Shown piece by piece: positions 61,294-64,000 of a stretch of DNA of 64,000 nt (its first letter is position 1; every line of letters begins with the position of its first letter). The stretch is from contig NZ_JAHSTS010000002.1 of the NCBI RefSeq assembly GCF_019145435.1, positions 62,001-126,000 of the forward strand. The letters are read 5' to 3'. The translations under genes and the position numbers were made by a program. This DNA is from Pseudomonas ekonensis (GTDB taxonomy: Bacteria; Pseudomonadota; Gammaproteobacteria; Pseudomonadales; Pseudomonadaceae). The notes under the pieces were generated by a model. The model was not told where the DNA came from and made no database searches. It worked only from the letters and a program-made list of their open reading frames with translations.

Positions 61294-62685
61294 TCAGCGC
61301 AGCCCCACCGACACCGACAGGCTCCGGGCCCTGCCGTTGACGGCGAGGGCAATGGCCATCAGCGTCGCGGCAACGCCGAAGGTCAAGTGCAAGCCTGCGG
61401 CGATCATCGCGGCCGGCGCCTGTGCCGGATCCCCGGCGGCCAGGGCGAACACCGTCCCCATCGCCGCCGCCCCGGTGATCAGCCCCAGGTTGCGCGCCAG
61501 CCCCAGCATCGCCGACATCACCCCGCGCAGGTCCTGACCGACGTCCACCATCAGGGCGCTGCTGTTGGCCGCCTGAAACAGCGCATACCCGGCGGTGACC
61601 CACGCGATCGGCACAAGATAACCGGGCAACCCGAGCCCCGTCGGCAACACCGCCAGCAACAGGCAGCCGCCGGCCATCGCCGACAATCCGCCCGCCACCA
61701 TGCGCCGCGCCCCGAAGCGGTCCACCAGCCACCCCGCCGGCACGCCGCCGAGCGCCGCCACCAACGGCCCGACCGACAGCGCCAGGCCCACCGCCAGGCT
61801 GCCCAGCCCCAACCCCCGGCTCAGGTAGAACGGCCCCACCACCAGCGTCGTCATCATCACCGTCGCCACCAGCGCCGTCATCGCCAGACCGGCGGCACGG
61901 CGCGGATCGGCGAACAGCGCCATGCGCATCAAAGGCGCCGCCGCACGCCGCTCGACCGCGACAAACAGGCCAAGGCCCAGCAGGCTGATCGACAACAGCG
62001 CCAGCGTGGCGCCCGGCGTCCCCGTGACGGTCATCGCCAACGCATACGCCCCCAGGGTCAGCGCCAGCGCCATCGTCCCGGCGTGGTCGAACCGCACCCG
62101 CGTCTCCACCGCCCGATCCGCCGGCAGATGACGCCACACCAGCCAACCGTTGAGCAGCCCCAGCGGCACGTTGATCAAGAAGATCGACGGCCACCCCGCC
62201 TGCGCGATCAGCAGCCCGCCCAGCGACGGCCCCAACGAAGTGCCGATGGCCGACATCGTGCCCAGCAGCCCCATCGCCCGGCCGCTCTGCGCCTTGGGCA
62301 CCGCATCGCCCACCAGCGCCGCCGTCAGCGCCAGCATCACCGCCGCGCCGAGCCCCTGCACCGCCCGCGCCGTGATCAACCACGCAAGTCCGGGCGCCAG
62401 CGCACAGCACAAGGACGCGGCAGTGAACAGGCTGATGCCGATCAGCATCAGGCGACGCCGTCCGATCAGGTCACCGAGGCGTCCTGCGCTGACGATCAAC
62501 GTGGTGATCGCCAGCAGGTAGGCGAGGACGACCCACTGCACCTGCGCGAACGCGGCACCGAAGGCTGCAGCCAGCGTCGGCAGGCCGGCGTTGGCGATGC
62601 TGGTGTCCAGGGACGGCATCAGCATGGACAGGGAAAGGCCGGTCAGGGCCCAGCGGGGGGAACGGTGTAAAGGCTGCAGGGACAT
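61294..62685 (-). CDS. MFS multidrug transporter (DHA2/EmrB-like)
   Basis: A 463-residue drug:H+ antiporter of the DHA2 group: LSMLMPSLDTSIANAGLPTL, YLLAITTLIVSAGRLGDLIG, RAVQGLGAAVMLALTAALVG, SAIGTSLGPSLGGLLIAQAG (motif C-like) and 13-14 predicted helices. It probably exports toxic compounds. It is divergent from a LysR regulator about 90 bp away, a plausible controller of its expression. Confidence 0.87.
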   Translation of the reverse strand: MSLQPLHRSPRWALTGLSLSMLMPSLDTSIANAGLPTLAAAFGAAFAQVQWVVLAYLLAITTLIVSAGRLGDLIGRRRLMLIGISLFTAASLCCALAPGLAWLITARAVQGLGAAVMLALTAALVGDAVPKAQSGRAMGLLGTMSAIGTSLGPSLGGLLIAQAGWPSIFLINVPLGLLNGWLVWRHLPADRAVETRVRFDHAGTMALALTLGAYALAMTVTGTPGATLALLSISLLGLGLFVAVERRAAAPLMRMALFADPRRAAGLAMTALVATVMMTTLVVGPFYLSRGLGLGSLAVGLALSVGPLVAALGGVPAGWLVDRFGARRMVAGGLSAMAGGCLLLAVLPTGLGLPGYLVPIAWVTAGYALFQAANSSALMVDVGQDLRGVMSAMLGLARNLGLITGAAAMGTVFALAAGDPAQAPAAMIAAGLHLTFGVAATLMAIALAVNGRARSLSVSVGLR

Positions 62686-62773
62686 GGCAGGCGCTCTTCG
62701 TGAAGGTCATGGGCCGCAGCCTATGTCTGGACGACGCAAGGCGGAAGACGCATGCTTTGCACTCCATACCTGC

Positions 62774-63676
62774 ATGAAACGCCATGTCATGAATGCACCG
62801 GACCTGAACCTGCTGATCACCCTCGACGTGCTGCTCAGCGAAGGCAGCGTCGCCCGCGCCGCCGAGCGGCTGCGCCTGAGCCCGTCGGCCATGAGCCGCG
62901 CCCTCGCCCGCCTGCGCGACACCACGGGCGATCCGTTGCTGGTGCGCGCCGGCCGCGGCCTGGTGCCGACGCCCCGGGCCCTGGCCCTGCGCGAGCAGGT
63001 CAGCCGGTTGGTGCAGGAAACCGAAGCGGTGCTGCGCCCCGTTCAGGCGCTGGATCTCAGCCAACTGCAACGCACCTTCACCCTGCGCAGCAGCGACGGT
63101 TTCGTCGAGACCTTCGGCGCCGCCCTGCTCGCCCGCATCGCCTCAGAGGCGCCCGGCGTGCGCCTGCGCTTTCTGCAAAAGGCCGACCAGGACAGCGCAC
63201 CGCTGCGCGAAGGGCGAGTCGACCTGGAGACCGCGGTGGTCGGCACCCGCACCGACGACACCCTGCACAGCCGCATCCTGTTCGAGGACCGCTGGGTCGG
63301 TGTCGTGCGGGCGGGCCATCCGTTGGCGTCGGGCAAGGTCAGCGCCAAACGTTTCGCCACCGGCGCGCACGTCCATGTGTCGCGGCACGGGCGCGAGACC
63401 GGCCTGGTGGACGATGCGCTGCACGCGCAAGGGTTGGCGCGGGAGATCGTCACGCTGGTCGGCGGCTTCTCCGCCGCCCTGGCGCTGGTGCGCGACTCGG
63501 AGCTGGTCGCCACGGTGCCGGAGCGCCACACCGGCTCCCTGCGCGCAGACCTGCACAGTTTCAGCCTGCCGGTGACGTTGCCGCCGCTGACCGTTTCGAT
63601 GCTCTGGCACCCACGGATGGACGCCGATCCCGCCCACCGCTGGCTGCGCGATTGCGTGCGCCAGGTCTGCGCCTAA
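62774..63676 (+). CDS. LysR-family transcriptional regulator
   Basis: A 300-residue LysR regulator: DLNLLITLDVLLSEGSVARA, AERLRLSPSAMSRALARLRD, TTGDPLLVRAGRGLVPTPRA, and a substrate domain (TFTLRSSDGFVETFGAALLA). It resembles NodD/PA-type regulators that drive divergent efflux genes, here the DHA2 exporter. ATGs at 62774 and 62789 are both possible and neither has a strong ribosome site. The stop is convergent with the SleB-type gene by a two-base overlap of stop codons. Confidence 0.86.
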   Translation: MKRHVMNAPDLNLLITLDVLLSEGSVARAAERLRLSPSAMSRALARLRDTTGDPLLVRAGRGLVPTPRALALREQVSRLVQETEAVLRPVQALDLSQLQRTFTLRSSDGFVETFGAALLARIASEAPGVRLRFLQKADQDSAPLREGRVDLETAVVGTRTDDTLHSRILFEDRWVGVVRAGHPLASGKVSAKRFATGAHVHVSRHGRETGLVDDALHAQGLAREIVTLVGGFSAALALVRDSELVATVPERHTGSLRADLHSFSLPVTLPPLTVSMLWHPRMDADPAHRWLRDCVRQVCA

Positions 63677-64000
63677 CGGGCGTCGCCGCCGGCGGGTTTG
63701 TAGAAGAGGAATTTCGCCGTCTCGGCGGTCTTGCGGTACTCGTTCGCCCAGCTCGGGTGAACGTTGCGGTCATGGAAATACAGCGCGCCGTGGGTGCGAT
63801 CCGTGAGTTGGCGGTTGAGGGCCTTGGCGGCGATCTCCTTGGCCAGGGCGTACTCGGCGTCTTCCTTGACCTGGTCCGGCCTGCCGTCGCACCACCACGA
63901 GAACTGGCAGCTCTTGGTCTGCGAACCCTGCTTGACCACCTCGCAGACCGTGCCGGGAAACCCGTCGTGGCCGAGCCGGTTCATCACCACGCTGGCCACG
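63673..64000 (-). CDS. SleB-type cell wall hydrolase (5' end outside window)
   Basis: C-terminal 109 codons of a hydrolase of the SleB/CwlJ type: VASVVMNRLGHDGFPGTVCE, VVKQGSQTKSCQFSWWCDGR, EIAAKALNRQLTDRTHGALY and FHDRNVHPSWANEY. Members cleave peptidoglycan. The frame runs off the right edge of the window, so the N-terminal region and any signal are unseen. Two cysteines may form a disulfide. Confidence 0.83.
   Translation of the reverse strand, partial: VASVVMNRLGHDGFPGTVCEVVKQGSQTKSCQFSWWCDGRPDQVKEDAEYALAKEIAAKALNRQLTDRTHGALYFHDRNVHPSWANEYRKTAETAKFLFYKPAGGDAR

Overview
The window is chromosomal DNA from a gamma-proteobacterium, almost certainly the Pseudomonas fluorescens group. This is inferred from the high GC and strong C/G third-position bias, the many REP palindromes (core GGGAGC..GCTT/CCTGC..GGCGAT), the fused MrpA-MrpB antiporter, and small Pseudomonas-type families (DUF6124, DUF2790, a DksA2-like protein, an AlkC glycosylase). 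No rRNA, tRNA or CRISPR array was seen.

Layout. 0-5.8 kb: six-gene Mrp/Sha cation/proton antiporter operon (first gene cut by the window edge). 5.9-18.8 kb: DUF3995 protein, DUF2946 protein plus TonB-dependent receptor, glycine-betaine-type binding protein, small unknown genes, a chemotaxis receptor, a DksA2-like factor, an RpiR regulator, a lipoprotein, a GST and AlkC. 18.8-26.2 kb is an accessory island. It starts with an AT-rich segment holding a SIR2-family protein, gene debris and an orphan immunity-like gene. An IS3-family element follows, with clean 27-bp ends and a 3-bp duplication. The island ends with a type VI secretion cargo module: PAAR protein, lambda-endolysin-like muramidase and immunity protein. 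The orphan immunity-like gene upstream of the IS is a clear paralogue of the immunity gene in that module, and removing the IS rejoins a coding 3' end to its start, so the island has gained and lost effector cassettes.

26.2-36.9 kb: FAD oxidoreductase, DUF6124 gene with a long structured leader, cupredoxin and Tat-exported phosphoesterase divergent from an ECF sigma/anti-sigma pair, CBM20 protein, and a LysR/GMC oxidoreductase/MFS catabolic set. 36.9-44.1 kb is rich in hydrolases: a papain-like peptidase fused to an alpha/beta hydrolase, a LecA-like beta-sandwich protein, a serralysin with no exporter genes beside it, and a PhoD-like phosphatase with an unknown partner. 44.5-51.5 kb: topoisomerase III, GNAT enzyme, MBL lipoprotein, and the cyanate operon (cynR, cynS, a DUF2790 gene, carbonic anhydrase).

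51.5-61.3 kb: secreted alpha/beta hydrolase, ProA-like dehydrogenase, glutaminase, an HvfA-like EGKCG peptide with an HvfX/DoxX membrane protein but no maturase genes, two L,D-transpeptidases and a metal-type two-component system led by a second DUF2790 gene. The alpha/beta hydrolase and HvfA-like genes are preceded by matching 78-bp elements bounded by TGTATCG and CGATACA, which suggests one trans-acting regulator. 61.3-64 kb: DHA2 exporter with a divergent LysR regulator, and a SleB-type hydrolase cut by the window end.

The best leads are the paired 78-bp promoter elements, the HvfA/HvfX pair without maturases, the T6SS cassette with its IS-separated orphan immunity paralogue, the peptidase-hydrolase fusion, and the SIR2 protein.
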